This document shows positions 43,540-51,508 of a stretch of 64,000 nucleotides of DNA, one piece after another. Numbering within the stretch: position 1 is the first letter of the stretch; the number at the start of each line of letters is the position of its first letter. Both the position numbers and the translations under genes were made by a program. This DNA comes from Vampirovibrionales bacterium (GTDB taxonomy: Bacteria; Cyanobacteriota; Vampirovibrionia; Vampirovibrionales; Vampirovibrionaceae): contig JADJRF010000005.1 in assembly GCA_016712355.1 (NCBI GenBank), forward strand, positions 744,001 through 808,000. The letters run 5' to 3'. Below the pieces are notes generated by a model. The model was not told the origin of the DNA. It ran no database searches and saw only the letters and a program-made list of their open reading frames with translations.

Positions 43540-44583
43540 ATGACGGCCCTTTCTCCGACGCCTGCGCTGCGCGATCTGATCGCGCCAGCTGCGCCATGGC
43601 TGGAGACGGTTCGCGAGCGGATGCGCGCCATTGTCCCGCCAGAGGGCGAGTTGCTGATGGTCGCGCTCGATCAGTCGCTGGGCGCCGACGGCAAGCTGTT
43701 GCGGCCCCTGCTGACGTTGCTGTGCGCGCTGGCGACGCTGCCGCCGGGCTCCTCTCCAAACGAGGGGCATCTGGAAACCGCCGCCGCCGCCGAGTTGATT
43801 CATATCGCGACGCTCTTGCACGATGATGTGCTGGACGATGCGGATCTGCGGCGCGGCCGTCCGACGGTTCGGGCCTCTTTCGGCAATCGCGTGGCGATTC
43901 TGGCGGGCGATTACCTCCTGGCCCAGGCCAGTCGCAAGTTGGCCGCTGTGGGTGATATTCGCGTCGTTTCGTTGTTTTCAGACGTTCTGGCGGCGCTGTG
44001 CGATGGCGAAGTCGAGCAGATCCGCGCCAGTTATTCTGTCAGCGCCAGCGATTGGGACAGTTACCGGCGCAAAACCATCGGAAAAACCGCCAGTCTGTTT
44101 GCGGCCTGCTGCGAGGCCCCGGCGCATCTCAATGGGCTTTGCGCCGACAACGCCGCTTCGCTGCGCGCGTTTGGCGAGCAGGTGGGAATCGCCTTCCAGA
44201 TCATGGATGATCTGCTCGACTTTACGGCCAGCGAATCCGAACTGGGCAAGCCGGTGATGGACGATCTGCGCAACGGCTTGCTGAATGCGCCCGCGTTGCT
44301 GGCTTTAGAATCGTCGTATGGCGGCGATATGCGCTCAGCGGTGCAAGCGCTGTTTAAGGCCCAAGGCCAGGATTTCGATGCTGCGCAATCGCCACAAGCG
44401 ATTCAGACAGCTCTTGCCGACATTCAGCGCGTGATGAGCGCTGCCGGCGTCTTTGACAAGACGCGAGCGCTGGCGCAATCGCGCGTCGATCAGGCCATCG
44501 ATGCGCTGGGGTTTCTGCCCCCGTCGGACGCCAAAGACGCCTTAATCGCCTTGGCGCGCTTTACGCTGGCCAGACGGTCGTAG
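43540..44583 (+). CDS. Polyprenyl diphosphate synthase
   Basis: This 347-residue trans-prenyltransferase condenses isopentenyl units for quinone or lipid-carrier chains. It has the first aspartate-rich motif LLHDDVLDDADLRRG (about 88-102), GDYLLAQASRKLA, and the second motif QIMDDLLDF. The ATG at 43540 is chosen because a near-consensus promoter ends six bases before it. No ribosome site is present, so the mRNA may be leaderless. A longer open frame from 43441 lacks homology. Chain length cannot be read with confidence. Confidence 0.85.
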   Translation: MTALSPTPALRDLIAPAAPWLETVRERMRAIVPPEGELLMVALDQSLGADGKLLRPLLTLLCALATLPPGSSPNEGHLETAAAAELIHIATLLHDDVLDDADLRRGRPTVRASFGNRVAILAGDYLLAQASRKLAAVGDIRVVSLFSDVLAALCDGEVEQIRASYSVSASDWDSYRRKTIGKTASLFAACCEAPAHLNGLCADNAASLRAFGEQVGIAFQIMDDLLDFTASESELGKPVMDDLRNGLLNAPALLALESSYGGDMRSAVQALFKAQGQDFDAAQSPQAIQTALADIQRVMSAAGVFDKTRALAQSRVDQAIDALGFLPPSDAKDALIALARFTLARRS

Positions 44584-44596
44584 GGCGTTACTTGCG

Positions 44597-44854
44597 CTAG
44601 GTTGCGTTTTTTACGTCGGGCGGCGCGTCGGGCGTCTCAGGCGCGTTTTCTGAGGCGGAAGCGTCTTCCACCACCCGCAGGCGGCGCTCAAACTTGCGAT
44701 AGAATCCGCAGTTACGCACCCGGACATCCCCGTGCAGGTCCACCACGCCCAAGGCCAGCGCTTCTAGCAGGGGGCATGACACCCCTTTCCGGTAATACTC
44801 GCATGTGAAGCACTGATCGTCTTCTTCAATGTGAACGCATTCGTCAAAATACAT
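44597..44854 (-). CDS. Small cysteine-rich protein, possible metal-binding
   Basis: This 85-residue protein has cysteines in the order C6, C15-x2-C18, C27 and C49. The blocks DQCFTCEYYRKGVSCPLLEAL and NCGFYRKFERRL look conserved in style. This could hold zinc or an iron-sulfur cluster. The tail is acidic and Pro/Ala-rich. I know no family. It is convergent with the prenyl synthase, 13 bases apart, and has its own promoter candidate at 44994-45022. Confidence 0.6.
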   Translation of the reverse strand: MYFDECVHIEEDDQCFTCEYYRKGVSCPLLEALALGVVDLHGDVRVRNCGFYRKFERRLRVVEDASASENAPETPDAPPDVKNAT

Positions 44855-44993
44855 CGCCGGGTTCTGAACAGACCTTTCTGGCGGGGCCTTTCAAGCGCGC
44901 GGAGGCGGGCGCTTGGGACACGGAGCGGACTGGCTGAAACTTGCGCAACACGCTAAAAGTTCAAAAAGTATACTCACTATTATCCCTTCTTTT

Positions 44994-45022
44994 ATTATAG
45001 CGAGCGCTCTTTCAAAATGAAA
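44994..45022 (-). promoter_or_regulatory. Promoter candidate for the cysteine-rich gene
   Basis: On the minus strand TTTCAT and TATAAT (44999-44994) are 17 bases apart. The leader would be about 130 bases. Confidence 0.4.
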
Positions 45023-45111
45023 CCCTGCCGCGGGCGATTGCCAGAATGACGCCCGGGCGCCATTCTGAAATTCACGGCGTGAGAGACGGTCGGTTGTGAC
45101 GAGATGTTTAC

Positions 45112-45780
45112 ATGATGCAACAATTCTCAAAAATTCGCTCCCGTTGGGTTTGGGCCGCCATGGCCACGGCGCTGGTCGCGCTGGCGGTGGCGTGGGGGCT
45201 TCTGCATCCGCCGGCGCCGCTGCCTCAAAAAGCGTCACGTCCTCCATTGACGGCCGGTTGCGCGCGGCAGTGGATCATGGCGCATCCGCATTCGGCGTAT
45301 CGCTTGCGGCGGACGATTCAACTGGCGGGCGTGGAGGCGGTCGCGGCGGACCATCGCCAGCGCCGCCAAGGCTTTGTGGTGATGTCCGGCGTGAACCGCG
45401 CCTGGGCCGACCGTCTGTTCGAGCAGGCGCTCACGGCGCAAGAGCTTGAAACCGTCGCCAATGGCCTGCTGGCGCTTAAAAATCCAGCGAAACCCGAGCG
45501 TCTGACGCTGGAGCGCCTGTCGGTTCTGGACGTTGCGCCTGATGCTGGGCTTGGCGGGGCTGCGAGACAGGCGTCGAGACAATTAAGCGCGCGCTTTTAT
45601 ACCAGTCGCCACCGCCAGCCGCGCACCCTGCAACTGGCGGCCGTTCGCCTTGCCCCGTCTGCGGACGGGTCTGAGAATCTGGCGTTCACGTATAGCGTCG
45701 TTCCGTCGTTTGAACCGGCGCTGTTGACGCGCTTTCTGCAAGAAGCAGATGTGGGAGCCCTTTCCTGTAGCGAGCCCTAG
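45112..45780 (+). CDS. Membrane-anchored protein of unknown function
   Basis: This 222-residue protein has one N-terminal hydrophobic anchor (VWAAMATALVALAVAWGLL, about 13-31) and a periplasmic part with no recognised motif and two cysteines (about 50 and 219). The composition is basic and Ala/Leu-rich. There is no strong ribosome site before ATG 45112. A second ATG follows at once. I do not recognise it. Confidence 0.55.
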   Translation: MMQQFSKIRSRWVWAAMATALVALAVAWGLLHPPAPLPQKASRPPLTAGCARQWIMAHPHSAYRLRRTIQLAGVEAVAADHRQRRQGFVVMSGVNRAWADRLFEQALTAQELETVANGLLALKNPAKPERLTLERLSVLDVAPDAGLGGAARQASRQLSARFYTSRHRQPRTLQLAAVRLAPSADGSENLAFTYSVVPSFEPALLTRFLQEADVGALSCSEP

Positions 45781-45834
45781 CATCCGCGCCTGACGAAGCC
45801 CATAAAAGCCCGTCAAAGCCAATTCTGGGCAGGA

Positions 45835-45878
45835 AACGTAAAGAGAACGTAACGAAGTCGCATCAATCCTCTTAAGAT
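45835..45878 (+). promoter_or_regulatory. Direct-repeat activator site and -10 before the gene at 45964
   Basis: AACGTAA at 45835-45841 and 45846-45852 repeats with an 11-base period. TAAGAT (45873-45878) lies 20 bases after the second copy, so the repeats cover the -35 region. OmpR/PhoB-type regulators bind in this manner. The protein that binds here is unknown. Confidence 0.4.
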
Positions 45879-45896
45879 TGTTTTTATGCAAATGAA

Positions 45897-45935
45897 GGCA
45901 ATCTTCCGCCTCGGTAGGCGGATGGGGGGATTGCC
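45897..45935 (+). promoter_or_regulatory. Leader hairpin upstream of the gene at 45964
   Basis: GGCAATC (45897-45903) pairs with GATTGCC (45929-45935), and inside it CCGCCT/AGGCGG forms a six-bp stem with a CGGT loop. It lies in the predicted 79-base leader. Confidence 0.5.
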
Positions 45936-45963
45936 GCAGGGGTATTCAGGGGGTGCAGGAATT

Positions 45964-46275
45964 ATGACGAAGATTGTTCAAGGGACGACGCCCTACGCGT
46001 CGCCGACGCCACGGCAGGCAGATGCAACCAACTACGAACAGCAATTGCTCGCGCAACTGTCTCGCAAGCCGGGCTTTGGGTTCGCCCAGCCTGGACTCGC
46101 AACCGCCGCGCCGACCACGACGGCCTCCTACGCGCAACTGTTTGGCGCCAGCCAACATGCGTCGCCGCCTCGAACGACCCGGCGTGATGAGAATCCTCGT
46201 TCGTCTGCCGATGGGAACAAGACCGCCAGCCGGGGGAATCCTTTTGCAGAAATCTTAAACGCGCAGTTTGCCTAA
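45964..46275 (+). CDS. Small protein of unknown function
   Basis: This 103-residue protein is hydrophilic and low complexity, rich in Thr, Ala, Gln and Arg, and has no signal peptide or known motif. The ATG at 45964 follows an AGGAA site closely; an ATG at 45886 would add 26 residues that overlap the leader hairpin. The stop lies 12 bases from the convergent purH end. Confidence 0.5.
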   Translation: MTKIVQGTTPYASPTPRQADATNYEQQLLAQLSRKPGFGFAQPGLATAAPTTTASYAQLFGASQHASPPRTTRRDENPRSSADGNKTASRGNPFAEILNAQFA

Positions 46276-46286
46276 ACGCGGGCGCG

Positions 46287-47891
46287 CTAATGCCGGAACT
46301 CGCGCAGGCCGGTGGCCACCATGGCAATCTGGCTCTGATTGGCCAGCGCGATGACGTCCTTGTCCTTAATGGAGCCGCCGGGCTGAATAATGGCCGCCAC
46401 GCGGGCTTGCGCCGCCGCCGCGACATTGTCTTCTGCGGGTAGAAAACCATCGGAAGCCATCACGGCGTCTTTGGCCTCGTCACAAGCCTGGCGCAGCGCG
46501 ATTTCCAGCGCGCCAATGCGGCTGGTCTGACCAATGCCCAGCCCCACTGTCCGCCCGTCTTTGGCCAGAACAATGGCGTTAGACTTAACGTGTTTGACGA
46601 CCCGCCAGGCGAAGAGCAGGTCGGCCATTTGCTCGTCGGTCGGCTGGCGCTGGCTGATCGCCTGTAAGGAGCCTTCGCGCAGACGATCGGCGATATCGCT
46701 TGCGACCGCGCCATCGGCGACCTGAGCCAGAAAGGCATGCGCGCCGAAGGGCTTGAGATCCATGGGCGCGGGCGCGTCTGCCGGCGGCAGTGCCCGCTGA
46801 ATCAGGCGCAGATTCTTCTTGCTTTCGAGAATCTCCAGCGCTTGCGGCTCAAAGGCCGGGGCGATGACGACTTCCAGAAACACGTCTTTCATCTGGCGGG
46901 CGGTTTCTGCGCACACAGGGGCATTAAAGGCCACCACGCCGCCAAAGGCGCTCAGCGGATCCACCGAAAACGCGCGTTGATAAGCGTCTGCCGCATTGCG
47001 GCCCAGCGCAACGCCGCACGGGTTATTATGCTTGATAATCGCGCAGACGGCCGATTGTCTGAATTCACAGGCCAATGCCCAGGCGGCCTGCATATCCAGC
47101 AGGTTGTTGAACGACAGCTCTTTGCCGTGTAACTGGGTAAAATCGGCCTGAGTATGGCCCAGGCCGTAGAGAGCGGCGCGCTGGTGCGGATTCTCGCCAT
47201 AGCGCAGATCGCGGATTTTGCGCAGATCCAGCGTCACGCGCGCCGGTAAGGCGGATTCGCCGGCGGCGTTACCGCTTGGTGTCGCGTGGGCGTCTGAAGT
47301 CTGACGCTCAAACTCCTGAGAAATCGCCGACTCATAGGCCTGGGAGCGTTGGAAGGCCTGCAAGGCCAGCTTCTGGCGAAATGGCAGGCTGCTGTGCCCG
47401 CCGCCCAGCTTAAGCTCTTGCAGAAAGCCGTCGTATTGCGCCGGATCGCACAGGACGTTGACGGCGGGATAGTTCTTGGCCGCAGCGCGAATCAGGGACG
47501 AGCCGCCGATATCGATGTAATCGAGCAGATAGAGCGGATCTTGCGTTGCCTGCGGCGTCAGGCGAGCGCTCTCAAAGGGATAGAGATTGACGACGACGAC
47601 ATCAATCGTAAATCGCGTCTCGTGGCCCGCTTTGCCCCGTTTGGCGAGGATGGGGGCGAAAATATCGGGATGCAGGCTTTTTACGCGGCCTTCGAGCAAA
47701 TCGCCGAAGCCCGTGATGGTTTCGCTATCGATGCAGCTCACGCCGCGTTCCTGTAAAAAGGCGCGCGTGCCGCCGGTTGAAATCAGGCCGTAGCCGTAAA
47801 CCTCGCTGAGGGCCCGTGCCAAGGGTTCTAGCCCCTGTTTGTCGTAAACGCTGATAAAGGCGTACGGGCGATTCTCCGGGACAAACGACAT
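46287..47891 (-). CDS. purH: AICAR transformylase/IMP cyclohydrolase
   Basis: This 534-residue bifunctional enzyme does the last two steps to IMP. The N-terminal cyclohydrolase (MGS-like) part has AFISVYDKQGLEPLARAL and STGGTRAFLQERGV. The transformylase part has RYGENPHQRAALYG, LSFNNLLDMQAAWAL, IIKHNNPCGVALG and, near the end, QPGGSIKDKDVI. ATG 47891 follows AGGAG by eight bases, and the longer frame upstream is not homologous. Confidence 0.95.
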   Translation of the reverse strand: MSFVPENRPYAFISVYDKQGLEPLARALSEVYGYGLISTGGTRAFLQERGVSCIDSETITGFGDLLEGRVKSLHPDIFAPILAKRGKAGHETRFTIDVVVVNLYPFESARLTPQATQDPLYLLDYIDIGGSSLIRAAAKNYPAVNVLCDPAQYDGFLQELKLGGGHSSLPFRQKLALQAFQRSQAYESAISQEFERQTSDAHATPSGNAAGESALPARVTLDLRKIRDLRYGENPHQRAALYGLGHTQADFTQLHGKELSFNNLLDMQAAWALACEFRQSAVCAIIKHNNPCGVALGRNAADAYQRAFSVDPLSAFGGVVAFNAPVCAETARQMKDVFLEVVIAPAFEPQALEILESKKNLRLIQRALPPADAPAPMDLKPFGAHAFLAQVADGAVASDIADRLREGSLQAISQRQPTDEQMADLLFAWRVVKHVKSNAIVLAKDGRTVGLGIGQTSRIGALEIALRQACDEAKDAVMASDGFLPAEDNVAAAAQARVAAIIQPGGSIKDKDVIALANQSQIAMVATGLREFRH

Positions 47892-47922
47892 GGCGCGCGC
47901 TCCTTGGCTGGGGGACGCTCCT

Positions 47923-47952
47923 ATTGTAGCCAAAACAGCCCAAACAGCCCAA
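47923..47952 (-). promoter_or_regulatory. Promoter of purH
   Basis: TACAAT (47928-47923) on the minus strand has a -35 TTGGGC (47952-47947) 18 bases upstream. The -35 is supplied by a 9-bp tandem repeat. Confidence 0.45.
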
Positions 47953-47959
47953 ACAGCCA
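47933..47959 (-). repeat. Three tandem 9-bp repeats in the purH promoter
   Basis: AAACAGCCC occurs three times in a row on the plus strand (the last copy ends in A). The units cover the -35 region of the purH promoter. Confidence 0.85.
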
Positions 47960-48113
47960 CAACAACGAAAACCCCCGTTGAAAAGGACGCGCCCCGGTTG
48001 AGAAGCCGTTTAGAAAACTCACGGGCCGGGCATAACATCCATGAGGCGATCAACCGGGTGAGTGGTTTACCCGCAGAGAGACGCCCAGAGAGATGGTATG
48101 GGGCTTGAATCCC

Positions 48114-48251
48114 ATGACGAGTTCACGACTTTCGTGGTTGGCGGCGCTGATAATCGCGCTGGTGTGCCAAATGATGTGGGCGAAAAGCATCTTGCTGCCG
48201 CCCGGCCAGGACGTGACGCCCTGTGGAGAAGTGACGGCGGCCACAGGCTAG
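48114..48251 (+). CDS. Short exported peptide candidate
   Basis: This open frame of 45 residues reads as a good signal peptide: an Arg near the start, a hydrophobic core LAALIIALVC (about 10-19) and a WAKS-like cleavage site near residue 24. A mature part of about 22 residues follows with one cysteine. An in-frame ATG at 48093 is an alternative start. There is no strong ribosome site. It is convergent with the TPR gene (four-base overlap). I give it modest confidence because it is so short. Confidence 0.4.
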   Translation: MTSSRLSWLAALIIALVCQMMWAKSILLPPGQDVTPCGEVTAATG

Positions 48252-49450
48252 CGTCTCGCCTCTCGCTGCGCGCTTTCGACCCGTAGCATTGACTGAATCA
48301 CGGCGCCCATCTGACGTTCGATTTCCGCCTTCTTAAGGGCAACCTGTTCTGCGCGCTGGCCATGCGGCGCCAGTTCCAGATAGCGCGTCAAATGGCCCAA
48401 TGCCTGATCGTATCGCCCGTGATCATAGGCTTCTTCTCCGAGCGAAAAAGCGGCGGCGGCTGCGCGCATGCGGGGATCGGTTTCAACGGCGAGGACTTCA
48501 CAAGCGCTTTGCAGCAGTTCGGCAATTGCTTCTGGCAAGTCGGGCCATTGCTGCAGCTGATCGTAACGCCGTTTCGCCGCGCGCCCGTCGCCTTTTTCGC
48601 GCCATCGGCGGGCCTCGTCCAGCGCAATGGAGAGGAGATCCGGTTGCGCGGCCATCAGCGCCGACAATCGGCGGCTTACGGCGTCGGGCTGCTCGCAGCG
48701 ACAAGCCAGCGCGCGTTGATACGCCCAGCACGCATCGAAAACAGCGCCCGATTTTTCGTAAATCACGCCCAGATTCACCAGTGTCACGGGATCCTGATCG
48801 TTCAGTCGACACGATTTCTCGTAAAACGTCCGCGCGGCGGGCGAATCGTTCAGCTTGTAAAGTAGCGCGGCATAAGCCTTGTAGCTTTGGGCCGTTCCTG
48901 GGAAATCCGTAAACGCCTGCTCAAAGCTGTCTCGCGCTTGGGACAGCGCGCCTTGCGCCATGGCGGCTTCGGCTTCTCTCAGGCGCGCGTCACGCCGCTT
49001 CTGGCCTGCTTCAAAACGCTGTCGCAAGCGAACGGCTTCCACGGCCATGGGGCTGCTGGCCATAAAGCGACTGTAGGCTGCCATGGCGCTGTCCATATCG
49101 CCCAGTTTTTCGTAGGCCAGCCCCAGATTGAGCCGCACGCCCGCATGAGCGTCTTTCAGGCGGGTGAACTGCTCCCAGGCGTCGACGGCCTTGCGCCAGC
49201 GCTCCTGTTTAAAGCAGAGGTTGCCCAAATTGAGGTAAGCGTTGGCTTCCAGCGGATTCATCGCCAGGCAGCGCTGCCAGTATTTTTCGGCTAACGTCAG
49301 CTCGTTGAGGCGATATTCGACATTGCCCAGATTGAGCCACAGTTCGCTGTGATGTGGATAGGCGTTGACGAGCTGCTGAAACCGCTGGCGGGCTTCGGCG
49401 TAACGGCCGGCGTCATACGCGCCCATCGCCTGTTTAAAAGCGTCATCCAT
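48248..49450 (-). CDS. TPR-repeat protein
   Basis: This 400-residue protein consists of tetratricopeptide-type helices, for example AMGAYDAGRYAEARQRFQQL, LWLNLGNVEYRLNELTLAEK and NLGNLCFKQERWRKAVDAWEQ. It has no signal peptide. The C-terminal 100 residues are less regular. The ATG at 49450 is preferred to the upstream open frame because it starts at the first repeat. It faces the divergent endonuclease III gene. Confidence 0.7.
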   Translation of the reverse strand: MDDAFKQAMGAYDAGRYAEARQRFQQLVNAYPHHSELWLNLGNVEYRLNELTLAEKYWQRCLAMNPLEANAYLNLGNLCFKQERWRKAVDAWEQFTRLKDAHAGVRLNLGLAYEKLGDMDSAMAAYSRFMASSPMAVEAVRLRQRFEAGQKRRDARLREAEAAMAQGALSQARDSFEQAFTDFPGTAQSYKAYAALLYKLNDSPAARTFYEKSCRLNDQDPVTLVNLGVIYEKSGAVFDACWAYQRALACRCEQPDAVSRRLSALMAAQPDLLSIALDEARRWREKGDGRAAKRRYDQLQQWPDLPEAIAELLQSACEVLAVETDPRMRAAAAAFSLGEEAYDHGRYDQALGHLTRYLELAPHGQRAEQVALKKAEIERQMGAVIQSMLRVESAQREARR

Positions 49451-49511
49451 CCTGATACCATTGAAGCGCGGTCCGCCTCGGGCCGCTTCCTGTCTCAAGA
49501 GGATCTCTGAG

Positions 49512-50204
49512 ATGCCTTCTGCGATGCCCGGCTCGCCGCCCGTCGGCGGCTCTGGACTCGATATCGACGCGACGCTGGCGATTCTCGAGCGCGCCTACCC
49601 GTACCATCCGATGTCAGAGGTGACCGGTTGCGAGCCGTTTCGGGTTCTGGTTGCCTGCCTGCTGAGCTTGCGCAGTAAGGATGAGCTGACCATGACCGTC
49701 TGCGAGCAATTGTTTCCGCGCGCGCAGACCCCGCAAGCGTTTGCTGCGCTGGACGCCGAGACGCTGGCCCAATGGATTTACCCGATCGGGTTTTACCGCA
49801 ACAAGGCGCGCACGATTATCCACGTCTCACAAGAGTTAATCGCGCGTTTTGGCGGCGCGGTGCCCGACGATCTCGACGCTCTCCTGACGCTGAAAGGCGT
49901 GGGACGTAAAACCGCCAATCTGGTGGTGAGTCTGGGCTTTGACAAGCCCGCCATCTGCGTGGACACCCATGTTCATCGCATCATGAACCGCCTGGGTTAC
50001 ATCGACGCCCGTACCCCAGAAGCAACCGAAATGGCCCTGCGCGCGCAATTGCCGCCGCGCTGGTGGCGAACCGTTAATCGCGTACTGGTGTGCCACGGCA
50101 AAGACTGCTGCAAGCCTATTGGCGCGCAATGCGACCGCTGTCCGGTGGCGGCTCATTGCGCAAAAATCGCCGTCAAGCCGCGCCCTGTCCCCGCTCACAG
50201 ATAA
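49512..50204 (+). CDS. nth: Endonuclease III
   Basis: This 230-residue DNA glycosylase/AP lyase removes oxidised pyrimidines. It has the helix-hairpin-helix LLTLKGVGRKTANLVV with the catalytic lysine, the conserved aspartate in ICVDTHVHRI, and the iron-sulfur motif CX6CX2CX5C at the C-terminus (CCKPIGAQC, CDRC, CPVAAHC). ATG 49512 is preferred: it follows a GAGGA site by about eight bases and precedes the conserved core. The frame extends back to a TTG at 49461. Confidence 0.92.
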   Translation: MPSAMPGSPPVGGSGLDIDATLAILERAYPYHPMSEVTGCEPFRVLVACLLSLRSKDELTMTVCEQLFPRAQTPQAFAALDAETLAQWIYPIGFYRNKARTIIHVSQELIARFGGAVPDDLDALLTLKGVGRKTANLVVSLGFDKPAICVDTHVHRIMNRLGYIDARTPEATEMALRAQLPPRWWRTVNRVLVCHGKDCCKPIGAQCDRCPVAAHCAKIAVKPRPVPAHR

Positions 50205-50366
50205 CGCCGCACGCGCGACGATCGATTCGCAGGTAACGGGCGTTGATACAATTCCTCGTCCGAGGGCAATTTCTGTCTTTATATTGTTTTTATTTTAATT
50301 AAGAAGCTCTATTAAACTCATTTGCGCCCCCTCATCAGACAGAGAGACGATAGGAGAGGATTTACG

Positions 50367-50753
50367 ATGAGCGTTTCCCCCTTTGCCCAAGGCGGCGGAT
50401 TCCCCTACATGACGGGCTTTGGCCCGAGTACGTCCGCTGGCGGGTTTTCGCAGCAGTCTTTTGGATTCCCCGGCATTACGGGGTTTGGCTTTCCGCCCCC
50501 GTTTGTGGATCCCTTGTTCTTCTTCACCCCGGCGGCCAGCTCGTTTAACATCAACCGTCTGTTGGGCATTTCCAGCGGTCAATCGGTCCCGATTAACGTG
50601 GGTCCGACGCCTTCCACGCTGGGTATTTCGCCCTTCCTGCTCGGTTTTGGCTTCTTTGGCGGCGGTTCCGGCGGTCAAGGCGGCGGCGGTATGTTTGGCG
50701 GCGGCGGCGGCTACGGCGGCGGCATGTTTGGCGGCGGTTACGGCGGTTATTAA
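50367..50753 (+). CDS. Glycine-rich low-complexity protein
   Basis: This 128-residue protein is rich in Gly, Phe, Pro and Ser, with a C-terminal block of GGG, GYGGG and MFGGG units. There is no signal peptide or charged region. Such proteins can be surface or fibre components, but nothing here proves it. The AGGAGAGG ribosome site before ATG 50367 is strong. The gene after it begins 380 bases away. Confidence 0.65.
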   Translation: MSVSPFAQGGGFPYMTGFGPSTSAGGFSQQSFGFPGITGFGFPPPFVDPLFFFTPAASSFNINRLLGISSGQSVPINVGPTPSTLGISPFLLGFGFFGGGSGGQGGGGMFGGGGGYGGGMFGGGYGGY

Positions 50754-50810
50754 CGTCTGATCCCCCTCCTCCTGTCATCCCGAGTGTTTCGCAGTGCTAT
50801 CGTCTCAAAT

Positions 50811-50879
50811 ATGAGTTTCTGGCTTGGCGCCGTCCTCTGGGGCGGCGCTTTGGCCATGTCAGCAAGCCTTTTATTTTAA
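50811..50879 (+). CDS. Tiny hydrophobic peptide candidate (22 residues)
   Basis: ATG at 50811 opens a frame of 22 codons, MSFWLGAVLWGGALAMSA and four more residues, ending in TAA at 50877-50879. It is almost entirely hydrophobic, as in small membrane proteins or type I toxins. No ribosome site is visible. Chance cannot be excluded. Confidence 0.25.
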   Translation: MSFWLGAVLWGGALAMSASLLF

Positions 50880-50907
50880 AAGAAAGCTACCGTGGGGACG
50901 GTAGCTT
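50878..50907 (-). terminator. Terminator of the minus-strand small RNA candidate
   Basis: A ten-bp stem AAGCTACCGT/ACGGTAGCTT with a CCCC loop is followed on the minus strand by TCTTTT. On the plus strand no T-run follows. Confidence 0.65.
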
Positions 50908-50949
50908 AGTGCTATAGGGGGTAGGAGGGGGAGGTTGGAGTGGCGGCAT
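50878..50949 (-). ncRNA. CU-rich small RNA candidate, minus strand
   Basis: On the minus strand a TATATA at 50961-50956 could start a transcript of about 70 bases. It would contain a CU-rich block (CCTCCCCCTCCTACCCCC, about 50939-50917) and end in a strong terminator. No gene on that strand explains the terminator. The rest of 50754-51133 holds the tiny hydrophobic frame at 50811 and the promoter of the ComEA-like gene. Confidence 0.4.
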
Positions 50950-51073
50950 CCCCGCTATATAGGACGCCGCACATGAGGGCGATATCGATCCATGCCTGCC
51001 AGGGCTTGAATAAACAGGCCTTAATATGAAGCAATGTGACGCTTTTCCGCCGGTTTTTTCGTCGTCTTTTGGC

Positions 51074-51079
51074 TATAAT
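51074..51079 (+). promoter_or_regulatory. -10 element of the ComEA-like gene
   Basis: A perfect TATAAT lies 54 bases before the preferred GTG start at 51134. The -35 is poor. Confidence 0.4.
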
Positions 51080-51133
51080 CTCGCCGGTAACGATCAAGAG
51101 GCTCAGGTAGGCGCTCGGAGGGTCTTGCGGCGC

Positions 51134-51508
51134 GTGAAGAACAGCATTCGGGCTGCGCGGATTCTGGCGGCGCTTGCCATGGCGATCGGTTCTGTGGCGA
51201 TTTGCTCGTTGAGCATGGCGCGGGTGGAGGCGCGATCGCGCGTGCAATGGGCGTTTTCGTCAGACGATCGCGCTGATCGCCGTTTATGGGCGACGCAAAG
51301 CGTGGCGGCGACGATCAATCTGAATCTGGCCAGCTGGAGCGAGTTGAAAACCTTGCCCGGCGTCGACGACAACGTCGCCCTGAAGCTTATGCGCGCCCGC
51401 AGCCAAACGCCCTTGCGCGCGCTGGAGGATCTGGCGCGCGCGCCCTGGCTGGAGCCGCCGCAACGGGCACGACTGCTGGCGACGTTTCGCAATCGCGTCA
51501 GCTTTTAA
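51134..51508 (+). CDS. ComEA-like helix-hairpin-helix protein
   Basis: This 124-residue protein has a signal peptide or anchor (AARILAALAMAIGSVAICSLSMA) and, after a linker, a helix-hairpin-helix domain: INLNLASWSELKTLPGVDDNVALKLMRAR (split by position, about 65-95). ComEA-type proteins bind DNA at the cell surface during natural transformation. The longer frame from 51026 contains the TATAAT promoter, so I choose GTG 51134, 11 bases after a GGAGG-like site. The stop overlaps the convergent HD-domain gene. Confidence 0.65.
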   Translation: MKNSIRAARILAALAMAIGSVAICSLSMARVEARSRVQWAFSSDDRADRRLWATQSVAATINLNLASWSELKTLPGVDDNVALKLMRARSQTPLRALEDLARAPWLEPPQRARLLATFRNRVSF

